Source: PALSA-610 sp038213435
Lineage (GTDB): Bacteria; Actinomycetota; Acidimicrobiia; IMCC26256; PALSA-610
Length of the DNA stretch: 64,000 nucleotides
NCBI GenBank assembly: GCA_038213435.1
Contig: JBBQTI010000002.1
Location: 62,001 to 126,000, forward strand
Direction of reading: 5' to 3'
Of this stretch, positions 26,306 through 36,600 are shown one piece after another. A model generated the notes under the pieces. The model had not been told where the DNA came from. It did not search any database and worked only from the letters and a program-made list of their open reading frames with translations. Made by a program: the position numbers and the translations under genes. Each line of letters opens with the position of its first letter. Positions within the stretch are counted from its first letter, which is position 1.

Positions 26306-27790
26306 TCAGGTGTCCTCGAGGTCGGCGACGGGGATCGTTGCCGCGCCGTCTGGTGCCTCGTGTTGCACGTCGTTGCGGGTGTCGGATTCGACGTCGCTTC
26401 GGTGCGAGTCGGCGGTCGCCGGCACGGTGCGCGGCAGGTGCACCCGGAACGTCGAACCGAGTCCGGCCGCGCTGTTCACCTCGGCGCGCCCGCCGTGCGC
26501 GTCTGCGATCGCGGCCACGATCGCGAGGCCTAGGCCCGCGCCGCCGCTCGCGCGCGTGCGGGACGGATCGGCGCGCCAGAACCGCTCGAAGACCCGGCTC
26601 GTGTCGTCGCTCGGCATCCCCGGTCCTTCGTCGGCGACCTCGATCACGGCCTCGTCGGCGCCCTCGACGACCCGCACGTGAACCGGAGTGTCGGGAGGCG
26701 TGTGGCGGTTCGCGTTTTGCAGCAGGTTCGCGAGCACTTGGCGCAGCCGCGCCTCGTCACCGGGGACGAAGACCGCTCCGTTGGGTGAGTAGTCGATCGG
26801 GCGGTTCGGCGCGACGGCACGCGCGTCGTCGACCGCGTCGCGGGCGATGCGCGTGAGATCGACCGGCTGGCGCTCGAGCGGGCGTCCCTGGTCGAGACGC
26901 GCGAGCAACAGCATGTCGTCGACGAGCGAACCCATGCGGCCCGCCTCTTCCTCGATGCGGCGCATCGCCTTCGCGAGGTCTTCGGGGCGATCGGCGGCTC
27001 CGCGGCGGAACAGCTCGGCGTAGCCGCGGATCGACGTGAGCGGCGTTCGCAGCTCGTGCGACGCGTCGCCGACGAAGCGCCGAAGGCGCGCTTCCGACGC
27101 GGCGCGCGCCTCGAACGCGGTTTCGATCCGCTGCATCATCTCGTTGAGTGCGAGGCCGAGCCGCCCGACTTCGGTGTGCTCGTCGACGATCTCGACCCGA
27201 CGCGACAGATCGCCGGCGGCGATCGCGCCCGCCGTCTGCTGCATGCCTTCCAGGGGTCGCAGCCCGAGCTTGACGACCCACCACGCGAGAACTGCCAGTC
27301 CGAGGAGCACTCCGAGGGCGACGATCAGCTCCACGAAAAGCAGCCGGTGCAGTGCTTCGCTCATGTCGCGCAGAGGAACGGCGACGACGAGCGTCGCGGG
27401 CTGGTCCAACGGCTGCACGATGACGCGGCCCGCGAGCACCCGGTAGCTCGGATGATGCACCGTGAAGATCTGCCCAAGAGTGATCGCCGCGGGGAGGGAC
27501 GGCTTGGTGTTCGTCGAGACCGTGTCCGCGCTGACCGGGCGAATCGTGCCGTCGTCGTAGCGCACCTCGGCGTAGGTACCGAAGGGTACGGACCGTGGCG
27601 CGTTGGGGTTGGTGTTGTCGTTGCGTCGTGCGCCGAACTGTTGGGGAGCGGCCACCGCCGAGGCGAGTTGCTCGTTCACGCGCTTCGACAAGAACGATCG
27701 TTGCTCGCGGTAGGTGACACCGCCCGCGACCGTCAGCCCGATCGCCGCGAGCACGACGAGGCCGAGCAGCAGCCGCACGCGCAGCGTCAT
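26306..27790 (-). CDS. Sensor histidine kinase
   Basis: A 494-residue membrane kinase. It has an N-terminal membrane helix (LLLGLVVLAAIGLTVAGGV), an extracytoplasmic region of ~130 residues, a second helix (LLFVELIVALGVLLGLAVLAWWVV), HAMP (~200-245) and a HisKA box DASHELRTPLTSIRGYAELF with the phospho-accepting His at ~245. The HATPase domain has N-box LLQNANRHTP, G1 VADEGPGMP and G2 GGAGLGLAIV. The architecture is that of MprB/TcrY-type EnvZ-class sensors. It sits downstream of its response regulator with 6 intervening bases, so they form an operon. The signal is unknown. Confidence 0.93.
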   Translation of the reverse strand: MTLRVRLLLGLVVLAAIGLTVAGGVTYREQRSFLSKRVNEQLASAVAAPQQFGARRNDNTNPNAPRSVPFGTYAEVRYDDGTIRPVSADTVSTNTKPSLPAAITLGQIFTVHHPSYRVLAGRVIVQPLDQPATLVVAVPLRDMSEALHRLLFVELIVALGVLLGLAVLAWWVVKLGLRPLEGMQQTAGAIAAGDLSRRVEIVDEHTEVGRLGLALNEMMQRIETAFEARAASEARLRRFVGDASHELRTPLTSIRGYAELFRRGAADRPEDLAKAMRRIEEEAGRMGSLVDDMLLLARLDQGRPLERQPVDLTRIARDAVDDARAVAPNRPIDYSPNGAVFVPGDEARLRQVLANLLQNANRHTPPDTPVHVRVVEGADEAVIEVADEGPGMPSDDTSRVFERFWRADPSRTRASGGAGLGLAIVAAIADAHGGRAEVNSAAGLGSTFRVHLPRTVPATADSHRSDVESDTRNDVQHEAPDGAATIPVADLEDT

Positions 27791-27796
27791 GCGCGC

Positions 27797-28492
27797 TCAG
27801 CTTTCGGGAGGGGTCCGCAACGTGTAGCCAACGCCCCGAATTGTATGGATGAGCGGTGGCCCGACCTTGTCGATCTTCTTGCGCAGGTAGCTGATATAGG
27901 TCTCGACGACATTGGCGTCGCCTTCAAAGTCGTATTCCCACACGTGGTCGAGGATCTGCGACTTCGACAGCGCCCGGCGCGCGTTCAGCATCAGGTAGCG
28001 GAGCAACTTGTACTCGGTGGGGGTGAGCTCGATGCGGGTCCGACCGCGCCAGACCTCGTGGGTGTCGTCGTCGAGCTCGAGATCCGCGAAGACGAGCCGG
28101 GCCGTTCCGTCGCCGTTGACCGCGCCGGTTCTCCGCAACACTGCGCGGACCCGCGCGACCAGCTCCTCCAGACTGAACGGCTTGGTGACGTAGTCGTCGC
28201 CGCCGACGGTCAGTCCCTTCACCTTCTCCTCGGTCGAATCGCGCGCGGTCAGGAACACGACCGGCACATGATGACCGTCGGCCCGCAGGCGCTGAACGAC
28301 CGCGAAACCGTCGCGGTCGGGAAGCATGATGTCGAGCACCATGAGATCCGGGCGGAACGCCGCCGCGGCTTTCAGGGCGTCGGAACCCGTGCTCGCCACC
28401 TCGACCGCGAAGCCCTCGTAGCGCAAGGCGGTCGCGACGAGGTCGGTGATGTTCGTCTCGTCGTCGACGACGAGGACGCGCGTATCGGCCAC
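27797..28492 (-). CDS. OmpR-family response regulator
   Basis: About 231 residues from GTG 28492 (VADTRVLVVDDETNITDLV). The receiver domain has the acidic pair DD at 10-11, phospho-acceptor Asp 54 in LMVLDIMLPDRDG, and Lys in VTKPFSLEELV. The winged helix shows RIELTPTEYKLLRYLMLNAR and the closing HTIRGVGYTLR. A GGGGAGG tract overlaps the GTG, so the start is not certain; a TTG at 28552 would add 20 unconvincing residues. It resembles PrrA/TcrX/MprA regulators. It is divergent from a secreted repeat protein whose promoter region it shares, making that gene a natural target. Confidence 0.92.
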   Translation of the reverse strand: MADTRVLVVDDETNITDLVATALRYEGFAVEVASTGSDALKAAAAFRPDLMVLDIMLPDRDGFAVVQRLRADGHHVPVVFLTARDSTEEKVKGLTVGGDDYVTKPFSLEELVARVRAVLRRTGAVNGDGTARLVFADLELDDDTHEVWRGRTRIELTPTEYKLLRYLMLNARRALSKSQILDHVWEYDFEGDANVVETYISYLRKKIDKVGPPLIHTIRGVGYTLRTPPES

Positions 28493-28596
28493 CTCCCCAT
28501 GGTGCCATCGTTCATTGTGTGATTGCTGTGCGCGCCCTGAGGGGCTCGCCAAGGTTTCTCGGGCCTCCCAGGCCGATCCCAGGCTGAGGTACGACG

Positions 28597-29409
28597 ATGG
28601 TGTCCCGGAAACGTTCGAGGAGATCCCGCATGATGCACAGTCGTCTGGTGACAGGAATCGCCGTCGTGGCCGCGGTGGCGGCCGGTGGCGTCGGTGGCGC
28701 GCTGATCGGTGTGCCGGCGCTGTCCGGGGCGCAACCGTTCCCGGCGAGCGCGAGCAACACTGCGGCCGCGGACGGCACCAAACCGTCGCTGCACATTCGG
28801 GGCGACTCGGCGTTGCTCGATGCCGCCGCCAAGGCCCTCAACCTCACCACCCAGCAGGTGTCCGACAAGCTGAGCGACGGCAAGACGACCATCGCCGACG
28901 TCGCCAAGCAACAGAACGTCGACCTCAACAAGGTGATCGACGCGATTGCCAGCGCCGACCGTGCTCGTATCAGTGACATCGTCAACAAGCCGTGGCCGAG
29001 GTTCGGCGCCGGTCCGGGCGGTGAGGGGCACGGCGGCTTTGGGATCGGGCTCGGTGCGGGGCTCGATTCGGTCGCGAAGGCGCTCGGCATCTCGTCCGAC
29101 GAGCTGAAGACCGACCTCGCAAAGGGTCAGACGATCGCGCAGATCGCGAAGAGCAAGAACGTCGACGTGAACAAAGTGATCGATGCGCTCGTGGCCGACG
29201 CGTCGGCGCGGATCGACCAGGCCCAGAAGGACGGCCATCTCACCCAGGCCCAAGCCGACAAGGCGAAGACCGATCTCAAGACCCGCATCACCGACTTGGT
29301 GAACAACGGTTTCCCGAAGGGTCCTGCGGACGGTCCCTTCGGCTTCCCCGGTCGCGGAGGACACCACGGTCCGCGGTCGGGGTCCGGGTCGGAGCTGCCC
29401 ACCTCGTAG
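28597..29409 (+). CDS. Secreted protein with two internal helical repeat modules
   Basis: Up to 270 residues. Starts at ATG 28597 and ATG 28630 both have plausible ribosome sites (GAGG, GAGGAG). A signal peptide is evident (LVTGIAVVAAVAAGGVGGALIGV, cleavage likely near ALSGAQP). Two modules repeat: LLDAAAKALNLTTQQVSDKL...TIADVAKQQNVDLNKVIDAI (~82-130) and SVAKALGISSDELKTDL...TIAQIAKSKNVDVNKVIDAL (~154-200). Each pairs a helical hairpin with a LysM-like TIA(D/Q)(V/I)AK..NVD block. A Gly/His-rich linker separates them and a GFPGRGGHHG tail follows. Such proteins are extracytoplasmic in other actinobacteria and unstudied. Its position beside the divergent two-component system suggests regulation by it. 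Confidence 0.8.
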   Translation: MVSRKRSRRSRMMHSRLVTGIAVVAAVAAGGVGGALIGVPALSGAQPFPASASNTAAADGTKPSLHIRGDSALLDAAAKALNLTTQQVSDKLSDGKTTIADVAKQQNVDLNKVIDAIASADRARISDIVNKPWPRFGAGPGGEGHGGFGIGLGAGLDSVAKALGISSDELKTDLAKGQTIAQIAKSKNVDVNKVIDALVADASARIDQAQKDGHLTQAQADKAKTDLKTRITDLVNNGFPKGPADGPFGFPGRGGHHGPRSGSGSELPTS

Positions 29410-29487
29410 CGGATGAACGGCGCCGAGCGATTCTTCGCGTTGCAGGCATAGATTGCGACGGCGAGGACGACTGACGAGGAGCGCGCG

Positions 29488-30264
29488 ATGCCGGAACGCA
29501 AGAGCTACGTGTCGGGGACGCCGAACTGGGTCGACCTGCAGACGACGGATCAGGCCGCCGCCAAGCAGTTCTACGGTGAATTGTTCGGTTGGAAATACAA
29601 CGACCTGCCGGTCGACGAAGACAACGGCGTCGTGTACTCGATGGCAACGCTCGAGGGTCTCGACGTCGGCGCGATCTCGCCGCTCGGCGAGCAGGCCGCG
29701 GCTGGGGTCCCTCCACACTGGAACTCGTACGTGAGCGTCGACGACATCGAAGCGACCGCGGCCAAGGTCGCCGGTGCGGGCGGCACGGTCATCGCGCCGC
29801 CGTTCGACGTGCTGGACGCGGGCCGCATGGCGGTCATTCAGGATCCGACCGGCGCAGTGTTCGAGCTGTGGCAGGCGAAGAACCACATCGGCGCCGCGCT
29901 GGTCAACGAGCCCGGCGCGTTCTCGTGGAGCGAGCTGATCACCCCCGACGTCCCGAAGGCCGCGGCCTTCTACAAGAAGTTGTTCGGCTGGGACTCCGAG
30001 ACGAATACCGGGCAGATGCCGTACACGGAGTTCAAGGTCGACGGAAGCAGCATCGCGGGCGCCATGAACCCGCCGATGCCCGGCATCCCTCCCATGTGGG
30101 GCATCTATTTCTCGACCGCCGACACCGACGCGACAGTGGCCAAGGCGAAGTCGCTCGGTGGTGCCGTGTTCGCCGAGCCGATGGACATCGAGCCCGGGCG
30201 TTTCGCGGTGCTCGCCGACCCACAGGGCGCGATGTTCAACGTCATCAAGATGAACGAGACGTAA
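29488..30264 (+). CDS. Two-domain VOC (glyoxalase-fold) protein, CFP30B-like
   Basis: A 258-residue protein made of two VOC modules. The first starts GTPNWVDLQTTDQAAAKQFYGELFGW and ends VIQDPTGAVFELWQA. The second starts AFSWSELITPDVPKAAAFYKKLFGWD and ends VLADPQGAMFNVIK. The duplication and lengths match mycobacterial CFP30B/27-kDa antigen-type proteins. Members are called hydroxylases or glyoxalases without firm activity; conserved His/Glu metal ligands are only partly visible here. ATG 29488 follows GACGAGGAGCGCGCG. It converges with the acyl-CoA synthetase gene. Confidence 0.88.
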   Translation: MPERKSYVSGTPNWVDLQTTDQAAAKQFYGELFGWKYNDLPVDEDNGVVYSMATLEGLDVGAISPLGEQAAAGVPPHWNSYVSVDDIEATAAKVAGAGGTVIAPPFDVLDAGRMAVIQDPTGAVFELWQAKNHIGAALVNEPGAFSWSELITPDVPKAAAFYKKLFGWDSETNTGQMPYTEFKVDGSSIAGAMNPPMPGIPPMWGIYFSTADTDATVAKAKSLGGAVFAEPMDIEPGRFAVLADPQGAMFNVIKMNET

Positions 30265-30270
30265 CCCGGT

Positions 30271-31893
30271 TCATCGCTCCTCTAGCTCGCTGCGCATGAC
30301 CTTGCCGGTTCCGTTGCGGGGAAGCTCGTCGACGAACTCGACCTCACGCGGCACCTTGAATCGGGCGAGATTCATACGTACGTGCTCGCGCACCGCCCCC
30401 GCGTCGAGCGCGCCCGCGGTTCGAGCCACGACGAATGCTTTGAGGCGGGAGCCGAATTCCGGATCGGGCACGCCGACGACCGCCGCCTCGACGACGTCGG
30501 GATGGCGCGCGATCACGTCTTCGACCTCGCCTGGGAACACGTTCTCACCGCCGGACACGATCATCTCGTCGTCGCGGCCGTCGACGAACAAGCGGCCGTC
30601 GCGGTCGACGTGCCCGGTGTCTCCCGTGTGCATGAACCCGTCGATGATGGTCTTCGATCCGCCGTCGGTGTAGCCCGCGAAGGTCATCGGGCCGCGAACG
30701 AAGATGCGGCCGCTCGAGCCGCTCGGCACATCGCGGCCGTCCTCGTCGAGCAGTCGGATCAGCGTGCCGCGCGGCGGTCGCCCGGCGGTAGCGGGGGCCG
30801 CGCGCAGATCGGCCGGGGTTGCGACCGACACCGACCCGACCTCGGTCGAGCCGTAGAGGTTGTAGATCACGTCGCCGAACGCATCCATGAAGCGCGTCGC
30901 GAGGTCGCCCGGCAATGCCGATCCCGAGAGGGGCACGAACCGGAGTGACGACGTGTCGTAGCGAGCCCGCACCTCGGCCGGCAGCTCGAGGACGCGCAGG
31001 AGCATGACCGGCACCGCCACGAGGACCTCGGCGCGGTGCCGTGCGATCAGTGCGAGCGAACGCCGAGGATCGAACTGCCGCTCGAGCAGCATCGTGTCGC
31101 CGAACAGCAGGCTCACGGTCGCGTTCGCGAATCCCCACGAGTGGAAGCACGGCGCGGCGACGACCATCTTCTCGTGGGCCCGGTACGGCAGACGCTCGAG
31201 GAGCGCCAGCGCTCGGTAGCTCGGATGCGGGGTGCCGGCGACGAACGCACCCTTCGGTGGTCCCGTCGTCCCCGAGGTCAAGATGATGATCCGACCGTCG
31301 TGTTCCGGCCGCGGCAAGGGCGGGCCGTCGGAGTGGCGCCGCGCGACGTCGTCAAGTGTGCGGACCCCGTGTTCCGTCGAGCTCGTCTCGTCCGTCCATG
31401 CGACCAGGCGCGGCTCGATGCCCGCCGCCGCCGCGAGCGTGCCGAACTCGTCGTCGTGCACCAACACGATCGCCCGCTCCCGCTGCATCACCGCGGCGAT
31501 CTGCGGGGCCGCAAATCCCGTATTGAGGTACAGCGCGTTCGCTCCGAGCTTGGCCAACGCGCCCGTGATCTCGAAGAAGTAGCGGTGGTTGCGGCACAGG
31601 ACCGCGACCGTGTCGCCCGCGCGCACGCCCGTCTCGATGAGTCCCCGCGCGATCGCGTTGCTGCGCGCGTCGAGGTCGGCGAAGCTGACCTCTCCCCGCT
31701 CGTCGACGAGGGCGGGCCGGTCGCCGTATCGCGCCGCGCCCATCGTGAAGGTCGCGGCGAGCCCGGGGCCCCAGTGCCGAACCGCTTGCGCAATGTGCCA
31801 GAGCCGGTCGGGCCGTTCCGGATGCAGCACGCCGGAGCGCACGAGCGCCGTGGTCGCGCGCGCCGCGTCGGTGAGATGGTCGAGGAGACGCAC
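30271..31893 (-). CDS. AMP-forming acyl-CoA synthetase/ligase
   Basis: A 540-residue adenylate-forming enzyme. Motifs are the P-loop IIILTSGTTGPPKGAF (~206), substrate region LYGSTEVGSV, the A8 core GDTGHVDRDGRLFVDGRDDEMIVSGG, and the C-terminal catalytic Lys in RNGTGKVMRSEL. The C-terminal domain is complete. It activates a carboxylic acid, probably a fatty acid, to its CoA ester through an acyl-adenylate. The chain preference is unknown. Together with the two acyl-CoA dehydrogenases elsewhere in the window it fits a lipid-degrading metabolism. It is divergent from the PhyH dioxygenase gene. Confidence 0.92.
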   Translation of the reverse strand: MRLLDHLTDAARATTALVRSGVLHPERPDRLWHIAQAVRHWGPGLAATFTMGAARYGDRPALVDERGEVSFADLDARSNAIARGLIETGVRAGDTVAVLCRNHRYFFEITGALAKLGANALYLNTGFAAPQIAAVMQRERAIVLVHDDEFGTLAAAAGIEPRLVAWTDETSSTEHGVRTLDDVARRHSDGPPLPRPEHDGRIIILTSGTTGPPKGAFVAGTPHPSYRALALLERLPYRAHEKMVVAAPCFHSWGFANATVSLLFGDTMLLERQFDPRRSLALIARHRAEVLVAVPVMLLRVLELPAEVRARYDTSSLRFVPLSGSALPGDLATRFMDAFGDVIYNLYGSTEVGSVSVATPADLRAAPATAGRPPRGTLIRLLDEDGRDVPSGSSGRIFVRGPMTFAGYTDGGSKTIIDGFMHTGDTGHVDRDGRLFVDGRDDEMIVSGGENVFPGEVEDVIARHPDVVEAAVVGVPDPEFGSRLKAFVVARTAGALDAGAVREHVRMNLARFKVPREVEFVDELPRNGTGKVMRSELEER

Positions 31894-31978
31894 GGCTCGA
31901 TGCTACGAGCCAGTCTCGCGGTGAGGCAGTAGCGTTCTCGGGTAGGCCCGACATCGAGCGGCGGGGCAGGTTGCGATC

Positions 31979-32824
31979 ATGTCGATGGACGTTCCGAGGG
32001 TCGGATCCGATGCGAGCGTCGACGAGGTGGAGGCGGCGCTGCGCGCATCCGGCTGTGTCGTGGTCGAGCGGCTGGTGCCGATCGAGCACATGGATCGCAT
32101 CGAGGCCGATCTCGAGCCGTTCCTCGACGCGACGCCGCCGGGCGGCGACGAATTCACCGGCTTCAACACGCGCCGAACCGGCTCGCTGCTCGCGCGGTCG
32201 CGCGACTTCGGTCGTCTCGCGGCGCACCCGACGGTGTTGGGAGCGCTCGACCGCGTGCTCGGCGATCACGCGACGAGCTATCAGCTGCATCTGACCCAGG
32301 TGATCGACATCGGTCCGGGCGCGCTCGCCCAGATCGTGCATCGCGATCAGTGGGCGTTCGACTTCTTCCCGTTTCCCGCCGGATTCGAGGTCGAGTGTCA
32401 CACGATGTGGGCGATGACCGACTTCACGGAGGAAAACGGCGCCACGCGCGTGATGCCCGGCAGTCACCGCTTCGAGGACAAGCTCCGACCAACGGTTGAC
32501 GAGACCGTGCCCGCCGAGATGCCGAAGGGTTCGGTGCTCTTCTATCTCGGTTCGCTCTATCACGGCGGCGGCGCCAACCGGTCGGCCAGCGCACGACGCG
32601 GAGTGAACGTCGGCTATACGTTGTCGTGGCTGCGCCAGGAAGAGAACCAGTACCTCGCGTGCCCGCCCGAGGTCGCGCGTGAGCTGCCCGAGGATCTCGC
32701 CCGCCTCGCCGGCTACCGGCGGGGCGCGTACGCACTCGGCTACTACGGCGACCTGCGCGATCCGTACGACGCGGTGCGCGGGGAACACGCCGACGGTCCG
32801 GCGAGCTTCTCGACCACGCCCTGA
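31979..32824 (+). CDS. Phytanoyl-CoA dioxygenase (PhyH) family protein
   Basis: A 281-residue non-haem Fe(II)/2-oxoglutarate dioxygenase. The iron ligands are the His and Asp of VHRDQWAFDF (~120, 122) and the distal His of LYHGGGANRS (~194). The Arg of NRSASARRG is the likely 2-oxoglutarate anchor. The block MTDFTEENGATRVMPGSHRF is diagnostic of the family. These enzymes hydroxylate acyl-CoA, small metabolites or natural-product scaffolds; no substrate can be assigned. It is divergent from the acyl-CoA synthetase and is the last gene before the tRNA. Confidence 0.88.
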   Translation: MSMDVPRVGSDASVDEVEAALRASGCVVVERLVPIEHMDRIEADLEPFLDATPPGGDEFTGFNTRRTGSLLARSRDFGRLAAHPTVLGALDRVLGDHATSYQLHLTQVIDIGPGALAQIVHRDQWAFDFFPFPAGFEVECHTMWAMTDFTEENGATRVMPGSHRFEDKLRPTVDETVPAEMPKGSVLFYLGSLYHGGGANRSASARRGVNVGYTLSWLRQEENQYLACPPEVARELPEDLARLAGYRRGAYALGYYGDLRDPYDAVRGEHADGPASFSTTP

Positions 32825-32940
32825 CCGTCGTCGGTCGCGAGGAGGAGTGCACGTCGAGCTCGTGCTTCTCGCCGCCGCGGGTCTTCTTGGCGCACGCAAT
32901 GTGCGCTGAGCTCGTGCGAGGCACATAGCGCGAACCAGCC

Positions 32941-33012
32941 TCTCGCGCGCCTGCTAGCGCGGCTGCTAGTACCGCAGCTAGCGCGGGCGCTAACACGCCT
33001 TCTAGAGAGACC
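32941..33012. repeat. Degenerate 12-bp tandem repeat with regularly spaced CTAG
   Basis: Units starting at 32953, 32965, 32977, 32989 and 33001 read GCTAGCGCGGCT, GCTAGTACCGCA, GCTAGCGCGGGC, GCTAACACGCCT and TCTAGAGAGACC. CTAG, usually rare in bacterial DNA, recurs at exact 12-base spacing. The tract lies in the ~300-bp gene-free stretch between the PhyH gene and the tRNA promoter. The remainder of that stretch holds nothing I recognise. Confidence 0.7.
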
Positions 33013-33080
33013 TCTGCCGATCACATCGACGTCCGGCACGAGGTCCCGGCGACAAGAAGCACGGATGGCACCCCAACGAC

Positions 33081-33109
33081 TTGGTCACACGGGGCGACAC
33101 CTGTACCAT
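33081..33109 (+). promoter_or_regulatory. Promoter of the initiator tRNA gene
   Basis: TTGGTC (33081-33086) and TACCAT (33104-33109) are separated by 17 bases, a good sigma-70/SigA spacing. They end 11 bases before the tRNA, leaving a very short leader. Confidence 0.65.
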
Positions 33110-33120
33110 CTATGGTCCGC

Positions 33121-33418
<298 letters not shown>

Positions 33419-33530
33419 TCGGAGGCGCTCGACGCGTCGGCCGCATCGATCAGACTGGCGAGCTGTCCTTCCGGCATCGCGACCCAGCGGCTCATCCGAC
33501 CTCTGGCGTAGGTTCGCGCGGGCCGAGACC

Positions 33531-33563
33531 GTCACCCTCCTGGTGTCGCAGTCGGAGGGTGAC
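33531..33563. promoter_or_regulatory. 10-bp perfect inverted repeat upstream of the cyclase regulator gene
   Basis: GTCACCCTCC (33531-33540) and GGAGGGTGAC (33554-33563) flank a 13-base spacer, ending 38 bases before ATG 33602. The position suits an operator, possibly for autoregulation; a 5' leader hairpin is the alternative. Confidence 0.5.
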
Positions 33564-33601
33564 GAGCCCTCGCCGGGTTCACACGACCGAACGGGGGCAG
33601 C

Positions 33602-36600
33602 ATGGGTTTTCTCGACACCGTGCGACAGGCGGCCACGTTGCTCAGCCAAGAGGGTCGGGTGTCGGTGCGCGCGCTGCGACGTGAGTTCGACCTCGATGAC
33701 AAGATCTTGGACGACCTCGTCGAGGAGCTGGTTGATGTTCGACTGGTAGCGGTCCGCGACGGTGATGTTCTGATCGCAGTGAGCGAGCAGCCGAGCGCAG
33801 GCGACACCGATCGCCGGGATCTCACCGTGTTGTTCTGCGATCTGGTCGGCTCGACGGAATTGTCGACCAGACTCGATTCGGAGGATTACGGCGAGGCGAT
33901 CCGCTTCTACCACGAGGCCGTCACCGACGTGGTGACACGCTGTGGTGGTTACGTCGCCCAACTCCTCGGTGACGGACTGCTCGTGTTGTTCGGCTATCCC
34001 GAGGCGCAAGAGGACTCGGCCGATCAGGCCGTACGCGGGGCCTTGGAGATCGTGGGAGTGGTCGACGCGCTGCGTCGCGGCTTGTCGGTGCGGGTCGGGC
34101 TACACAGCGGCCCGTGCGTGGTTCGCACGGTCGGCGCCGGCGGCCGCCGCGACACCGTGGTGTTGGGCGAGACGCCGAACATCGCAGCGAGGGTGCAGGC
34201 CATCGCCGAGCCCGGCGAAGTGATGATGAGCGCGGCCACGCAGCGTCTGGTGGCGGGCTGGTTCGTCGTCGAGGCGGCCGGCGCACATGCGATCAAGGGC
34301 CTCGCGCAGCCGATGATGATGTATCGGGTGCTGCACCCGAGTGCGGTGCGCAGTCGATTGGAGGCGAGAAGCGTGCGCGGGCTCGCGCCGCTCGTCGGCC
34401 GTGACGCAGAGCGCAAGGTGCTGCTCGACGGATGGTCCGCCGCCGTTCGCGGCGATGGCCAGGTGGTGCATCTCAGCGGTGAGCCCGGCATCGGCAAGTC
34501 GCGCCTCGCGCTCGTGCTGCGCGGGTACGTCGCCGCGCAACCGCACCGATGGCTCGCCGGTTCGTGCACGCCGTACGTTCGCAACACTGCGTTCCACCCG
34601 ATCGTCGAGATGGTGGAGCAATCGCTCGGATTCGAAGCGAGTGACACGCCCGCCGATCGAGTTCAGCGGGTCGAGCAGGGGCTGCGGGCGGTTGGTCTCG
34701 CGAGCGACGAACCGCTAGCGCTGGTCACGTCGCTATTGGCGCTCCCGCACCCGAGCTGGGACGCGCTCAGCGGGCTGAGTCCGGAGGCGCGCCGACGGCG
34801 AACGATCGACCTCCTGGTCGAATGGCTCGTGGCGCGCAGTGTCCACGAGCCCGTCGTGTTGCTGGTCGAGGACCTGCACTGGTGTGACCCTTCGAGCCTC
34901 GAGCTCTTGGGCCGCGTCGTCGAACGGATCGGAAGCATTCACATCCTGCTCGTCACGACCTCGCGACCCGAGTTCGAACCAACCTGGACGTCCCTCGATC
35001 ATGTCCACTGGGTGAGCCTCGACCGCATGACCGAAGGAGATGCGACGGAGCTCGTGAACGCGCTGCTCGATCGCTCCGCAGTCGCCGACGAGGTCCGGGA
35101 GCGCATCGTCGAGCGCGCCGGCGGCAATCCCTTGTTCCTCGAAGAGCTGAGCCAGATGGTGCTCGAGGACACCGCGCACGCAGCGACGCTCGAACCGACC
35201 GTGTGGTCGATCCCATCGACCCTGCAGAGCTCGTTGCTCGCTCGCCTCGATCGGCTGGGCGATGCCAAAGGCTTCGCCCAGGTAGCTGCCGTCATAGGAC
35301 GCGAGTTCACGCGAGAGATGCTGCAGCTCGTGCTCACCGACGCCCACGGAAGTCGCGACGCCGACGCACTCGACGACGCGCTCGTCCGACTCACCGAAAC
35401 GGGGCTGGTCGTCCGACGGTCGCCCCAGTCGGACACATACTTGTTCAAGCATGCGCTCGTACAGGACGCCGCGAGCCACTCGTTGTTGCGAACGACCCGT
35501 CGCCAGCTCCACCGGAGCGTCGTGCACGTCCTGCGCGAGCGCTTCTCGGAGCGAATTGTGGCGCAACCCGAGCTCGCGGCACGTCACGCCGAAGCGGGCG
35601 GCATGGTCGACGACGCGATCGTGTTGTACGAGCAAGCATCGAAGCAGGCAAGCGCGCGCTCTGCGCACGAAGAAGCGCTCCTACACCTGCAGCGGGTACT
35701 CGACCTCTTGGCCACGGAGCCGGAGAGCATCGAGCGCGATCGGCGCGAGATCTCAGTGCAGCAAACGTTTGCGGTGGAGTTGTTCCAAGCCCGCGGCTAC
35801 GCCGTGCCCGCGTCGATCACCGCGCTTCAGCGCGTGTGTGCACTCGCGCAATCATGTGACGATGCGCGGGGTTACGCAGGGGCGGTCGTCGGGCTCGCAG
35901 TCGCGGCATACACTTCGACCGACTTCGAGCACGGGACCGAGTTGGTCGAGGAGGGCCTCGCGGTCTCGGAACGCATCGGGGCGGCCGTGCCGATGGTGGC
36001 GGGCCTCGGCACGTACGCGTTGATCCTCTTCTTTCAAGGGCGGTTCCGAGAGGCGCTCGAGACGGCCGAACGCGCGGTTGCGCTGTACGAGCCGACGCAG
36101 CACCATCGCGAGTTGGTTGCCGTCGTGGGTGACGACTCCGGCGTGTCGGCGACTGCCACGTCGGGGTGGTCGCTGTTCCAGCTCGGCTTCGCCGACCAAG
36201 CCATGGCCCGCTGCGAGGAGGCCATTCGCCTCGCTCACGCTCTTGACTCGCCGTACTCGGTGGCGCAGGCCTACAACTGGCGGCTCGCCCTGCTCAACGA
36301 GCTGCGGGACGAGGGACTGGCAGAAGCGGCAAGCGCGGCGCGGCGCTACTGCGACGAGCAGGGCTTCCCGGTGTTTTCGGGCGCAGCAACCACGTTCCTC
36401 GGGCTCGGGAGCGGCGATCTCGATCTCGTGCTGGAGGGCACGGGTGTCTTGGCGTCGACTGGAACCCTGCTGTTGGCGCCGGCCGCTTGCAGCTGGATTG
36501 CGGATTCCTATCGCGCCGGCGGCCTCTGTGACGACGCGTTCGCGATGGTCGACGCCGGTCTCGATATGGCTATGACCACCGGCCAGCACTTCTACGACGC

